Positions 7,330-15,550 of a stretch of DNA of 33,360 nt are shown in pieces. The stretch spans positions 1-33,360 of the forward strand of contig NZ_JUPI01000106.1 in assembly GCF_001074805.1 (NCBI RefSeq), read 5' to 3'. The DNA is from Streptococcus parasanguinis. GTDB taxonomy: Bacteria > Bacillota > Bacilli > Lactobacillales > Streptococcaceae. Below the pieces are notes generated by a model. That model was not told the DNA's origin, searched no databases, and saw nothing but the letters and a program-made list of their open reading frames with translations. A program made the translations under genes and the position numbers. The first letter of the stretch is position 1. The number at the start of each line of letters is the position of its first letter.

Positions 7330-8258
7330 TCCTTCACCTCATTTTGACTAATCAACTGGGACAAACGTTCTTCAAAAGTTTTGGTAGCATCATAGCCCAT
7401 TTCTTTGGCCCGAACATTCATAGCTGCTGCTTCGATCACGACCGAAATGTTCCGACCAGTCTTCACAGGGATGCGAATCCGAGGAATGGTCACGCCACCG
7501 ATTTCCAACTCTTCTGCATTATTACCAAGACGATCATAAACTTGATCCTTAGCATAATTTTCCAAGTAAACGGCGATTTGGACTTGTGAAGAATCCTTGA
7601 CAGCACTGGCGCCGTAGAGACTCATGACATCGATAATCCCGACACCACGGATCTCTAGTAAGTGGCGTAGGATTTCAGCTGGCTCTCCCCAAAGGGTCAT
7701 CTCGTCTCTCGCATAGATATCGACTCGGTCATCAGCTACGAGGCGATGACCCCGTTTGACAAGTTCCAGACCTGTCTCGCTTTTTCCGATTCCGCTATCT
7801 CCTTGGATCAAGACACCCATCCCATAAATATCCATCAAGACACCGTGTACACTCGTACGTTCTGCTAGCCGACTATCCAAATAGCTAGAAAGCTCTCCAG
7901 ATAAACGACTGGTCGCAACATTGCTCTTCAAAATAGCTAGTTGCTTCTCTTCAGCAGCACGCAACATTTCTTCTGGAATTTCTAAATTCCGCGCGACAAT
8001 GATGACAGGTGTCTCTGGCTGGAACATCTTGCGCAGGACCTGATGACGGTTGTGAGAGCTCATCTTCACCAGGTAGGACCATTCTTTCATTCCTACAAGC
8101 TGAATCCGCTCAGGTGTGTAATAGTCGAAATAGCCCGTCATTTCAAGACCTGGACGTGAAATGTCCGCAGTCGTAATTTCCTTGCTCAAGAGTTTATCAT
8201 CCCCATAAACAACCGATAGACGAAGCTTTTCCTGTAGATCGCGAACAGTAACTGCCAT
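7326..8258 (-). CDS. hprK: HPr kinase/phosphorylase
   Basis: 310 residues from [11 protein letters not shown]. The frame opens upstream at a TTG (8276), but ATG 8258 has ribosome site GGGAG at 7 bases and fits the family start. Walker A GDSGIGKS is at residues 153-160 and the HprK/P signature [10 protein letters not shown] follows near 205. The enzyme phosphorylates HPr on Ser46 and removes the phosphate, linking sugar status to CcpA repression and PTS uptake. It is first in the operon hprK-lgt-DUF948-YtxH. Confidence 0.95.
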   Translation of the reverse strand: MAVTVRDLQEKLRLSVVYGDDKLLSKEITTADISRPGLEMTGYFDYYTPERIQLVGMKEWSYLVKMSSHNRHQVLRKMFQPETPVIIVARNLEIPEEMLRAAEEKQLAILKSNVATSRLSGELSSYLDSRLAERTSVHGVLMDIYGMGVLIQGDSGIGKSETGLELVKRGHRLVADDRVDIYARDEMTLWGEPAEILRHLLEIRGVGIIDVMSLYGASAVKDSSQVQIAVYLENYAKDQVYDRLGNNAEELEIGGVTIPRIRIPVKTGRNISVVIEAAAMNVRAKEMGYDATKTFEERLSQLISQNEVKE

Positions 8259-8287
8259 ATCATTCTCCCTTTTCAAATTCTCTCTCT

Positions 8288-8296
8288 ATTATAGCA
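8288..8296 (-). promoter_or_regulatory. Extended -10 promoter of the hprK operon
   Basis: Minus-strand TGC-TATAAT (hexamer 8288-8293), start expected near 8281. The -35 is poor. An inverted repeat, CTTCAG-N8-CTGAAG (8305-8324), covers the -35 region and could be an operator. Confidence 0.6.
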
Positions 8297-8367
8297 GATT
8301 TTCTCTTCAGACGAGAGACTGAAGTGTCATTTGAAAGATCCATTTTCAACTCCTTTTTAAGGCAAGC

Positions 8368-8400
8368 AAAAAGAGGCCAAGACAAAGGTCTCCAACCTCT
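8368..8400 (-). terminator. Terminator after the PspC/membrane protein pair
   Basis: Minus-strand hairpin built on AGAGG / CCTCT and GAGAC / GTCTT, with loop CTTT, followed by five T. The shifted reading frame of the upstream gene runs into it, whereas the restored frame stops before it. Confidence 0.7.
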
Positions 8401-8806
8401 AGGAAATGATGGGAACATATGAAGAATGCTCTAGCCTTGGCCTTGCAAGAAATCTTTGATCATAGATTTGATTCCGGTAGAGACCGCATAGACCACCGCA
8501 TTTGAAGGAAATGCGATCAAGCCTAGCATAAAGGTGGTAGGTCCTCCCCCCCAGCAAGGACAAAACCAGATACAAAATCGGAAGAAATAAAATCGAAAAC
8601 CGATAAATTTGTGGTTTTCTAGCCATTTCTGTTGGCAGAAACAAGAGGTAGAAGAGACTATTCCAAATGCCCAGTGGAAAAAGGAGCATTCCGATCAAAA
8701 CTGTTCCAACTCCTTCGCCAAAAAAACGATTTAAAATGAAAAACTGTCCTATAAAACTGAAGAAGAGATATAGAATAAAAGCAAGGGAATAGAACTTCTG
8801 CTTCAC
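8399..8806 (-). CDS. Small membrane protein with a frameshift at a 7-G tract
   Basis: As written the frame gives 135 residues from a GTG start (8804-8806, ribosome site AAGGAG). Residues 1-87 form three hydrophobic segments. After a run of seven G (plus strand 8546-8552), the as-written frame turns into a charged, cysteine/arginine-rich tail that ends inside the terminator hairpin. The next frame instead continues sensibly: GPTTFMLGLIAFPSNAVVYAVSTGI and on to DFLQGQG, with a stop at 8431-8433. Six G would join the two parts into a protein of about 124 residues. So this copy is frameshifted, phase-variable, or a sequencing error. Function unknown; it follows the PspC gene by 12 bases. Confidence 0.6.
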   Translation of the reverse strand: MKQKFYSLAFILYLFFSFIGQFFILNRFFGEGVGTVLIGMLLFPLGIWNSLFYLLFLPTEMARKPQIYRFSILFLPILYLVLSLLGGRTYHLYARLDRISFKCGGLCGLYRNQIYDQRFLARPRLEHSSYVPIIS

Positions 8807-8818
8807 TCAAATCTCCTT

Positions 8819-9100
8819 TTAGAAGAACGGACTATCATTCTGATCATGGATGGGTTCGGCCTCTTTTCTTCGACGAGGTCGAGGGCCATAGTCAAACATT
8901 TCCTGCTCCTCCTCGTCCTTATAAGGCAAGGTCGTATCTAACAGTAAATAGATAATCACACCGATAAAGGCATGAGAAACCGTAAAAAGAATAAACAAGA
9001 AGCGTAGGAGAGTTACACTAAGACCAAATTTATCGGCTAAGCCAGCTAGCACACCTGAAACCAGGCGATGTCGTTTTAATTTGTAAAATGATGATGTCAT
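8819..9100 (-). CDS. PspC domain-containing protein
   Basis: 93 residues. Starts SSFYKLKRHRLVSGVLAGLADKFGL, the PspC signature (basic helix then SGVLAGLA), followed by a membrane segment at about 30-54 and a cytoplasmic charged tail with RPRRRK. PspC proteins sense or counter envelope stress (phage shock system, LiaFSR-linked in Firmicutes). No pspA or liaR lies nearby. Ribosome site AGAGGAA before ATG; an extended -10 (TGC-TAAAAT, hexamer 9128-9133) is upstream. Probably one operon with the frameshifted membrane protein that follows. Confidence 0.9.
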   Translation of the reverse strand: MTSSFYKLKRHRLVSGVLAGLADKFGLSVTLLRFLFILFTVSHAFIGVIIYLLLDTTLPYKDEEEQEMFDYGPRPRRRKEAEPIHDQNDSPFF

Positions 9101-9174
9101 TTGATTTTCCTCTTTCTAGTTAGACCTATTTTAGCAGAGTCGAACTGGAAAGAGATCCGCCTAAAGACCGATTC

Positions 9175-9630
9175 TTACTCTTGTCTCATTTCAAGGAATT
9201 GCAGGCGGCTGTGACAGCGACCGCAGGCATATTTCTTCAGATCGATTTTTCGCTTTCGTCTATACTCTTGGCCACAACGGGGACATTGATAGAGATAGAT
9301 CCGCTTGACTCGCCCAGCTCTATCTGGTAGAGGAGGTGTGAAACGAAGACCGTCCACTTGCTGGAGGAGTTGCTTAAAGTCTAGATCTTTGTGGCGATAG
9401 CCTTTACCTTGATCGTAAAGATGGTAATGGCAGAGCTCGTGGCGGACGATTTTGCGAAAGACCTCTAACCCGAAAACTTGGTATATTTTCGGGTTAAAAT
9501 CAAGGTGTCGATCCTTGGGGAAGAAACGACCTCCAGTAGTTTGAAGACGTGAATTCCACTCTGCTCGATGACGGAATTCTCTCCCAAAATCTTCCAGGGA
9601 TACTTGACGCACAAACTCAGTCAGATTCAT
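9175..9630 (-). CDS. sprT: SprT family zinc metalloprotein
   Basis: 151 residues. The zinc protease-type motif HELCH is at residues 64-68, and a C-terminal zinc ribbon uses Cys116, Cys119, Cys136 and Cys139. This is the SprT/SprT-like layout, related to the core of the DNA-protein crosslink protease Spartan, though the bacterial role is unproven. The start overlaps the end of tex by 14 bases, a conserved pairing in streptococci, so translation is likely coupled. Confidence 0.9.
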   Translation of the reverse strand: MNLTEFVRQVSLEDFGREFRHRAEWNSRLQTTGGRFFPKDRHLDFNPKIYQVFGLEVFRKIVRHELCHYHLYDQGKGYRHKDLDFKQLLQQVDGLRFTPPLPDRAGRVKRIYLYQCPRCGQEYRRKRKIDLKKYACGRCHSRLQFLEMRQE

Positions 9631-11743
9631 TCGGAGCTACCAAACTGAGATTGACTTTTTCGCGTTCCACATCAATCTTCTTCACCCAGACGGTAACCAA
9701 ATCACCTACTGAGACGACCTGGCTTGGATGCTTGATAAACTGCTTGCTCATATGGGAGATATGAATCAAGCCATCTTCGTGAATGCCAATATCGACAAAG
9801 GCTCCAAAGTCAACCACATTGCGCACAACCCCTTCTAATTTTTGGCCAATATGCAGGTCTTTAATATCCAAGACATCCTGACGGAGCACAGGTGCATCAA
9901 AGGAATCCCGCAAATCGCGACCTGGTTTTAGGAGATCGGCAATGATATCTTTTAGGGTTTCTGGTCCCAGATCCAGCTGAGTAGACATCTCCTTTATGTT
10001 CACAGCTTTTAATTTTTCCTGAGCGGATGCATCGAGGTCGGTCATTTCAAGAAGTTGAAAAAGTTTTTCAACTTCCTTATAACTTTCAGGGTGAACGCCG
10101 GTATTATCCAAGATGTTTTTACTTTCAGGAATGCGTAAGAATCCAGCCGCCTGCTCGAAAGCCTTGGCGCCGAGGCGAGGCACTTTTTTAATCTGTGCTC
10201 GTGAAAGAATCATTCCTTCTTCTTCCCGGTATTTCACAATATTTTCAGAGATGGTTTTATTGAGTCCCGCTACATGCGCTAAGAGAGAGGGACTAGCCGT
10301 ATTGATATTGACCCCAACTTGGTTGACGACAGTATCTACTACGAAATCCAAGCTTTCTGTCAGTTTTTTCTGATTGACATCGTGCTGGTATTGACCCACA
10401 CCGATAGATTTGGCATCGATTTTCACCAATTCTGCTAGCGGATCTTGCAAGCGACGGGCAATGGAGATGGCCGATCGTTTTTCAACGGTTAGCTCTGGGA
10501 ACTCATGACGGGCCAATTCACTAGCTGAGTAGACAGAGGCTCCGCTTTCATTGACAATAACATAGCGAACTCCTGGATGGTCATGAAGGACCTCTGCGAC
10601 AAAGGCCTCACTTTCACGGCTAGCTGTTCCATTTCCAATTGCAATAATCTCTACGCCAAACTCCTTGATCAAGGAGGACAGATCCTTTTTAGCCTGCTCG
10701 ATCTGAGCTGGTTTTGCAGGTGCAACTGGATAGATGACCTGGGTAGCGAGCATCTTTCCTGTCTCATCGACAACAGCTAGTTTAGCACCGGTCCGAAAGG
10801 CTGGGTCAAATCCAAGGACCACGCGCCCTTTTAATGGAGGAATGAGCAATAGATTCCGTAGATTTTCAGAGAACAATTGAATGGCCCCGTCTTCTGCCAC
10901 CTCCGTCAACTCTGTCCGAATCCGACGTTCAATCGCAGGTACGATTTTTTTCTTAACCGCCTGCTGAATAACCTCATCCACATAGGCATTTTTCGTTTTA
11001 AAACGAGCCTCAAAAATACGAATGATCCGATCCAGTTGATGCTCGAATCCAACTTTGAGAACGCCCAATTTTTCCCCACGATTGAGCGCCAGGGTCCGGT
11101 AGCCTTGCATACTCTTGATCTTCTCAGAAAAATCATAATAGATTTCAAAGGTTCTCTTAGGATCTAAGCTTTCATCCTTCAAAGTTGACGACATGAGGGA
11201 ATGCCCATGAATTTCTTGATAGGTGAGGGCCCGTAATTGGGTATCCTCTGAAATAGCCTCTACCAGAATATCCACTGCACCAGCTAAAGCCGCAGTTTCA
11301 GTTGGGAAGGCCTCACAGGTAAATTTCTGAGCCTCTGCTTCCAAGTCTGGACTATTTTGCAAAATGAGACGTGCCAAGGGGAAAAGTCCTGCTTCTCGGG
11401 CAATCGTCGCCTTGGTCCGCCGTTTTTCCTTATAAGGGAGATAGAGCTCTTCAACATCCGCTAATTTTTCAGTAACTTCAATAGCCTGCTTGAGCGCCTC
11501 TGTCAGTTTACCTTGTTCCTCAATCTTAGCAAGGACGGTTTCCTTTCGTTCAGCCAGAGCCGTTAAGGATTTGTCCCGGTCAATAATGGCCTTGATCGCT
11601 ACTTCATCTAAATTTCCCGTCATATCTTTTCGATAGCGGGCAATGAAAGGAATGGTTGAGCCTTCTGCGGTCAGACTCAATACGGTATCGATTTGTTTTA
11701 AGCTAACACCCAATTCTTGGGCTATTTTTTCATATTTATCCAT
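9617..11743 (-). CDS. tex: Tex family S1 RNA-binding protein
   Basis: 708 residues from [15 protein letters not shown]. Tex is a nucleic-acid binding factor acting in transcription. The N-terminal helical region is followed by a YqgF-like RNase H fold ([19 protein letters not shown]), helix-hairpin-helix motifs ([13 protein letters not shown]) and a C-terminal S1 domain ([20 protein letters not shown]). The frame stays open to 11776, but that part lacks a ribosome site and contains the -10 box, so it is not translated. ATG 11743 is 7 bases after TATAAT, so the mRNA looks leaderless. Pneumococcal Tex has nearly the same length. Confidence 0.93.
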   Translation of the reverse strand: MDKYEKIAQELGVSLKQIDTVLSLTAEGSTIPFIARYRKDMTGNLDEVAIKAIIDRDKSLTALAERKETVLAKIEEQGKLTEALKQAIEVTEKLADVEELYLPYKEKRRTKATIAREAGLFPLARLILQNSPDLEAEAQKFTCEAFPTETAALAGAVDILVEAISEDTQLRALTYQEIHGHSLMSSTLKDESLDPKRTFEIYYDFSEKIKSMQGYRTLALNRGEKLGVLKVGFEHQLDRIIRIFEARFKTKNAYVDEVIQQAVKKKIVPAIERRIRTELTEVAEDGAIQLFSENLRNLLLIPPLKGRVVLGFDPAFRTGAKLAVVDETGKMLATQVIYPVAPAKPAQIEQAKKDLSSLIKEFGVEIIAIGNGTASRESEAFVAEVLHDHPGVRYVIVNESGASVYSASELARHEFPELTVEKRSAISIARRLQDPLAELVKIDAKSIGVGQYQHDVNQKKLTESLDFVVDTVVNQVGVNINTASPSLLAHVAGLNKTISENIVKYREEEGMILSRAQIKKVPRLGAKAFEQAAGFLRIPESKNILDNTGVHPESYKEVEKLFQLLEMTDLDASAQEKLKAVNIKEMSTQLDLGPETLKDIIADLLKPGRDLRDSFDAPVLRQDVLDIKDLHIGQKLEGVVRNVVDFGAFVDIGIHEDGLIHISHMSKQFIKHPSQVVSVGDLVTVWVKKIDVEREKVNLSLVAPNESD

Positions 11744-11750
11744 AGCTTCT

Positions 11751-11761
11751 ATTATAGCATA
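11751..11761 (-). promoter_or_regulatory. TRTGN-TATAAT promoter directly before the tex ATG
   Basis: Minus-strand TATGC-TATAAT (hexamer 11751-11756), the strong extended -10 of streptococci. Predicted start is 11743-11744, at the ATG, leaving no room for a ribosome site. Confidence 0.65.
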
Positions 11762-11885
11762 TTTTGCTGCCATCAAGGGGTGAGATCGCCTGTTCTGGTC
11801 TCTGTTTCAGGGATTTTTCATAGAATAATTTTGACCCTATGGATCTTTCCTTTTATGCTCCATTTCCCCCTTGCTCTTTCCTTTT

Positions 11886-11894
11886 TGTTATAAT
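11886..11894 (+). promoter_or_regulatory. Extended -10 promoter of the SPJ_0845/permease operon
   Basis: TGT-TATAAT (hexamer 11889-11894) after a T-rich tract; the start is expected near 11901, giving a 21-base leader that carries AAAAGGAGG. Confidence 0.7.
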
Positions 11895-11921
11895 GAAAGA
11901 AAATAAAAAGGAGGCCCAACA

Positions 11922-12071
11922 ATGGCTATTAAATTCTCAAAAACAGATGATCTTGATAAAATGTTTGAAAACTTTGCAAGTTTTCCAGATGTAGAAAAAA
12001 CAGTCGAATTCCCCGAAGAAAAAAAGAAGGCAGAAACTGCTACAACTAAAGAAGCAAAGAAGGTTAAGTAA
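11922..12071 (+). CDS. SPJ_0845 family mini-protein
   Basis: 49 residues, MAIKFSKTDDLDKMFENFASF and on to a lysine/glutamate-rich, alanine/threonine tail ending KKVK. A very strong ribosome site (AAAGGAGG) precedes it, and it has its own promoter. The stop overlaps the permease ATG by one base (TAATG), so translation is coupled. It resembles the small streptococcal SPJ_0845 family, whose function is unknown. No membrane segment or signal peptide; predicted soluble helix with a disordered charged tail. Confidence 0.75.
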   Translation: MAIKFSKTDDLDKMFENFASFPDVEKTVEFPEEKKKAETATTKEAKKVK

Positions 12072-12976
12072 TGACATTCTTTCAACACCTTCCCTCTAGC
12101 GTCTTGCAGGCTGGGGCTATTTTTCTCTCGATTATTATCGAGGCCCTACCGTTTGTCCTAATCGGAAGTATCATTTCAGGGATTATTGAGGTCTATATCA
12201 CCCCCGAGAGGGTCTACCGCTTTCTTCCCAAAAATAAATTTGGGCGGATCTTCTTTGGGACCTTTATCGGCTTTATCTTCCCTTCCTGTGAATGTGGAAT
12301 TGTTCCCATTATCAATCGCTTTCTAGAAAAGAAAGTCCCAAGTTATACTGCTGTTCCCTTTTTGGTGACAGCACCGGTCATCAATCCCATCGTTCTCTTT
12401 GCGACCTACTCAGCCTTTGGAAATTCTATCAAGATAGCCCTCTACCGCGCCCTTGGTTCCCTACTGGTCGCAACAGTTCTAGGGATCTTTCTTGGTTTTA
12501 TTCAGACAAATTCGATCCAAAAAGAACATCGTAAGGCTGTACATGAACATGATTTTAGGGACTTGAGCAAAGGTCAAAAGCTTTTCCAAGTCTTGGTGCA
12601 AGCCATTGATGAATTCTTTGATACGGGACGCTACCTGGTATTTGGTTGCCTCTTTGCCAGCCTCGTCCAAGTCTATGTCCCAACACGGATCCTCACTTCG
12701 ATCAGTGCGACACCGGTTATTGCTATTCTCCTTCTCATGGTCTTGTCCTTTCTCCTCTCACTTTGTAGCGAGGCGGACGCCTTTGTTGGATCCTCTCTTC
12801 TCACGAGTTTTGGAGTAGCGCCTGTTCTTGCCTTTCTGGTGATTGGGCCTATGCTTGATGTCAAAAATCTCCTCATGATGAAAAATTATCTCAAAACCCG
12901 TTTTATCTGGCAATTTATCGGGATTGTGAGTGGAGTTGTGCTCCTTTATGCTTGGTTTGTGGGGGTAGTGCTATGA
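12071..12976 (+). CDS. Permease (DUF318/YraQ family, YcgR-like)
   Basis: 301 residues with about eight membrane segments. The family motif PSCECGIVP lies at residues 71-79 (Cys73, Cys75), and a second conserved acidic motif, SLCSEADAFVGSS, lies in the C-terminal half. A cytoplasmic loop of about 40 residues separates the halves. The substrate of DUF318 permeases is not established; the paired cysteines suggest a metal or an oxyanion. In Bacillus the YcgR/YcgQ pair has the same order. The stop overlaps the next ATG (ATGA). Confidence 0.85.
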   Translation: MTFFQHLPSSVLQAGAIFLSIIIEALPFVLIGSIISGIIEVYITPERVYRFLPKNKFGRIFFGTFIGFIFPSCECGIVPIINRFLEKKVPSYTAVPFLVTAPVINPIVLFATYSAFGNSIKIALYRALGSLLVATVLGIFLGFIQTNSIQKEHRKAVHEHDFRDLSKGQKLFQVLVQAIDEFFDTGRYLVFGCLFASLVQVYVPTRILTSISATPVIAILLLMVLSFLLSLCSEADAFVGSSLLTSFGVAPVLAFLVIGPMLDVKNLLMMKNYLKTRFIWQFIGIVSGVVLLYAWFVGVVL

Positions 12977-13788
12977 TTCGTTTCTTGATATTAGCTGGCT
13001 ATTTTGAGCTCACTATGTACCTGCAATTATCTGGTAAGCTCAATCAATACATCAACTTACACTATTCTTACTTGGCTTATATTTCCATGTTCTTGTCCTT
13101 TGTTTTAGCTCTTGTGCAGCTGATCATCTGGGTCAAGCAGATGAAGATCCACAGTCATCTCTCTAGCTTCTGGGCAAAAGTGGCGAGTATTTTCTTGCTC
13201 TGTATTCCTTTATTTGTCGGGCTATTTTTCCCTACAGTGACACTGGATTCCCAAACAGTCTCTGCCAAAGGCTACCACTTCCCGGTTGCTGCTGGTTCTT
13301 CCAAGGAAATCCAGCAGGACGAAGGAACAACTACCCAGTATCTCAAACCAGATACTAGTAGCTATTTTACCAAGTCAGCCTATGAGTCAGAAATGAAGCA
13401 GGCGGCAAAGAAATATGTTGATAAAAAAGTGATCCAGGTGACCACTGAGAATTACATGGAAGTCATGGAAGTTATTTATGATTATCCTGACCAATTTGCA
13501 GGAAAGACGATCGAGCTGACCGGTTTTGTATACAATGACCCCAATAACAAGGACAGCCAATTCCTCTTTCGCTTTGGGATCATCCACTGTATCGCAGATT
13601 CCGGAGTCTACGGTCTCTTAACGACAGGTGCTCCGCAGCATTTCGAAAACAATACTTGGATCCATGCGAAAGGAACCTTGTCCATTGAATACCACAAGCA
13701 GCTCAAACAAAGCTTGCCTGTCCTCCACATTAGCGATTGCCAGACCATTACAAAACCAGCCAATCCTTATGTCTACCGCGTATTCTGA
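12973..13788 (+). CDS. TIGR03943 family permease partner (YcgQ-like)
   Basis: 271 residues from ATG 12973, which overlaps the permease stop; an upstream in-frame TTG lies inside the permease and has no ribosome site. Three membrane segments fill about residues 1-95. The remaining part is a globular domain likely outside the membrane, with FAGKTIELTGFVYND and RFGIIHCIADSGVYG, the hallmarks of TIGR03943 proteins. It is thought to work with the DUF318 permease; the transported compound is unknown. Confidence 0.85.
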   Translation: MIRFLILAGYFELTMYLQLSGKLNQYINLHYSYLAYISMFLSFVLALVQLIIWVKQMKIHSHLSSFWAKVASIFLLCIPLFVGLFFPTVTLDSQTVSAKGYHFPVAAGSSKEIQQDEGTTTQYLKPDTSSYFTKSAYESEMKQAAKKYVDKKVIQVTTENYMEVMEVIYDYPDQFAGKTIELTGFVYNDPNNKDSQFLFRFGIIHCIADSGVYGLLTTGAPQHFENNTWIHAKGTLSIEYHKQLKQSLPVLHISDCQTITKPANPYVYRVF

Positions 13789-13840
13789 TGGATTCACCAA
13801 GTTTCTTCGGTGGTCGATCCAAACATTTTATAACAGCTCA

Positions 13841-13870
13841 AGCTAGAATCCACATTGGTTCTAGCTTTTT
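13841..13870 (+). terminator. Terminator of the permease operon
   Basis: Stem AGCTAGAA / TTCTAGCT extended by CCA/TGG, followed by five T. Confidence 0.85.
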
Positions 13871-13952
13871 CTATGCTTTCTTCTCAAATCACCTAATCCA
13901 AGCGGAAAATATTCGGAACAACGATTCAATCAAAGAAATCTTGTAGATTTTA

Positions 13953-13961
13953 TGGTAAAAT
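13953..13961 (+). promoter_or_regulatory. Extended -10 promoter of zwf
   Basis: TATGG-TAAAAT (hexamer 13956-13961), -35 weak; the start is expected near 13968, giving a leader of about 25 bases. Confidence 0.5.
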
Positions 13962-13992
13962 ATGGTTAATAAGATAGGAAATAGGTACTTAA

Positions 13993-15459
13993 ATGTCTTC
14001 AAAAGTTATTGTAACCATTTTCGGGGCCAGTGGAGATTTAGCTAAACGCAAACTCTACCCATCCCTTTTTAGACTCTATAAATCAGGAAATCTATCTGAA
14101 AACTTTGCGGTTATCGGAACAGCCCGCAGACCATGGAGCAAGGAATACTTTGAATCAGTCGTGGTAGAATCCATCACAGATCTGGCAGATAGCCCTCAAC
14201 AAGCTCAAGAATTCGCTAGTCATTTCTACTACCAAAGCCATGATGTCAATGATACCGAACATTACATCGCCCTGCGCGAATTGCAAAATAGCTTGGATGA
14301 AAAATACCAAACGGAACACAACAAGGTCTTCTTCTTGTCCATGGCTCCTCAATTTTTTGGAACCATTGCCAAACACCTCAAATCAGAAGGCATTGTGGAT
14401 GGGCAAGGCTTTGAGCGCTTGATCGTTGAAAAACCTTTCGGTACAGACCTAGAAACGGCAAGTCAGCTCAACAAGGAATTGGAAGAAACCTTTGATGAAG
14501 AGCAAATCTTCCGGATCGACCATTACCTTGGCAAAGAAATGATCCAAAATATCTTTGCCATTCGTTTCGGAAATCTTATTTTTGATAACCTTTGGAACCG
14601 AGATTTTATTGACAATATCCAAATTACCTTTGCTGAACGCTTGGGAGTTGAAGAACGCGGTGGCTACTATGATCATTCGGGGGCCCTTCGAGATATGGTG
14701 CAAAACCATACCCTTCAGCTTTTGTCATTGCTTGCCATGGATAAACCAGCTACCTTTACCAAGGATGCGATTCGGGCAGAAAAAGTTAAAGTTTTTGAGC
14801 AATTGTACAATCCAACAGATGAGGAATTAAAGAAATTCTTTATCCGTGGTCAATACCGTTCAGGTACGATCGAAGGGAAAAAAGACATCTCTTATCGCAG
14901 CGAGCCCAATGTCGGCCCTGAATCTACTACGGAAACCTATGCTTCTGGGGCATTCTTTGTTGATAGCGATCGCTTCCGTGGAGTTCCTTTCTTCTTCCGT
15001 ACTGGAAAACGCTTGACGCAAAAAGGAACCATGGTCAATGTGGTCTTCAAGCAAACCGACTCCATCTTTGGACATAGCTTGCAACCTAATGTATTGACCA
15101 TTTATATCCAACCAAATGAAGGTTTCTCATTGAGCATCAACGGAAAAGAGGTCGGAGAAAAATTCAGCATCGCACCGATTTCCTTTGATTACGAAACAGA
15201 TGCGACTGCAACTGGAGCTTCCCCAGAGCCTTATGAAAAATTAATTTTTGACGTTTTGAACAATGACTCAACCAATTACAGCCACTGGCACGAAGTTCGT
15301 GCTTCATGGCAATTGATTGACCGAATCGAAAAACTATGGGCCGAAAATGGAGCACCACTCTATGAATACAAGTCTGGATCCATGGGACCAACTGCATCCG
15401 ATGATCTCCTTGCAGAATACGGAGCCGAATGGGTTTGGAAACCTGAACCTAAGAATTAA
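13993..15459 (+). CDS. zwf: Glucose-6-phosphate 1-dehydrogenase
   Basis: 488 residues, normal length. It oxidises glucose 6-phosphate to 6-phosphogluconolactone with NADP+, the entry to the oxidative pentose phosphate pathway. The nucleotide-binding motif GASGDLAKRKLYPSLF starts at residue 11, and the active-site motif RIDHYLGKE is near residue 173. It is transcribed alone, convergent with ftsY, with its own UUCG terminator. The same zwf/ftsY neighbourhood is known in the pneumococcus. Confidence 0.97.
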   Translation: MSSKVIVTIFGASGDLAKRKLYPSLFRLYKSGNLSENFAVIGTARRPWSKEYFESVVVESITDLADSPQQAQEFASHFYYQSHDVNDTEHYIALRELQNSLDEKYQTEHNKVFFLSMAPQFFGTIAKHLKSEGIVDGQGFERLIVEKPFGTDLETASQLNKELEETFDEEQIFRIDHYLGKEMIQNIFAIRFGNLIFDNLWNRDFIDNIQITFAERLGVEERGGYYDHSGALRDMVQNHTLQLLSLLAMDKPATFTKDAIRAEKVKVFEQLYNPTDEELKKFFIRGQYRSGTIEGKKDISYRSEPNVGPESTTETYASGAFFVDSDRFRGVPFFFRTGKRLTQKGTMVNVVFKQTDSIFGHSLQPNVLTIYIQPNEGFSLSINGKEVGEKFSIAPISFDYETDATATGASPEPYEKLIFDVLNNDSTNYSHWHEVRASWQLIDRIEKLWAENGAPLYEYKSGSMGPTASDDLLAEYGAEWVWKPEPKN

Positions 15460-15461
15460 GG

Positions 15462-15486
15462 AAAGCCACCTTCGGGTGGTTTTTTT
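15462..15486 (+). terminator. Terminator of zwf
   Basis: Stem GCCACC / GGTGGT around TTCG, followed by a T run. Confidence 0.9.
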
Positions 15487-15502
15487 GATAGCGCAAGGAA
15501 AC

Positions 15503-15539
15503 AAAAAGACAAATTGTTCTTCCAACAATTTGTCTTTTT
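15503..15539 (-). terminator. Terminator of the rnc-smc-ftsY operon
   Basis: A 16-bp perfect stem, AAAAAGACAAATTGTT / AACAATTTGTCTTTTT, with a 5-base loop. Symmetric, so it also backs up zwf termination. Confidence 0.9.
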
Positions 15540-15550
15540 CTATTCGACTC

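Noticed and set aside
11744..11776. Upstream TTG/ATG start for tex
   Set aside because: This stretch contains the -10 box and no ribosome site, so it should lie outside the mRNA.
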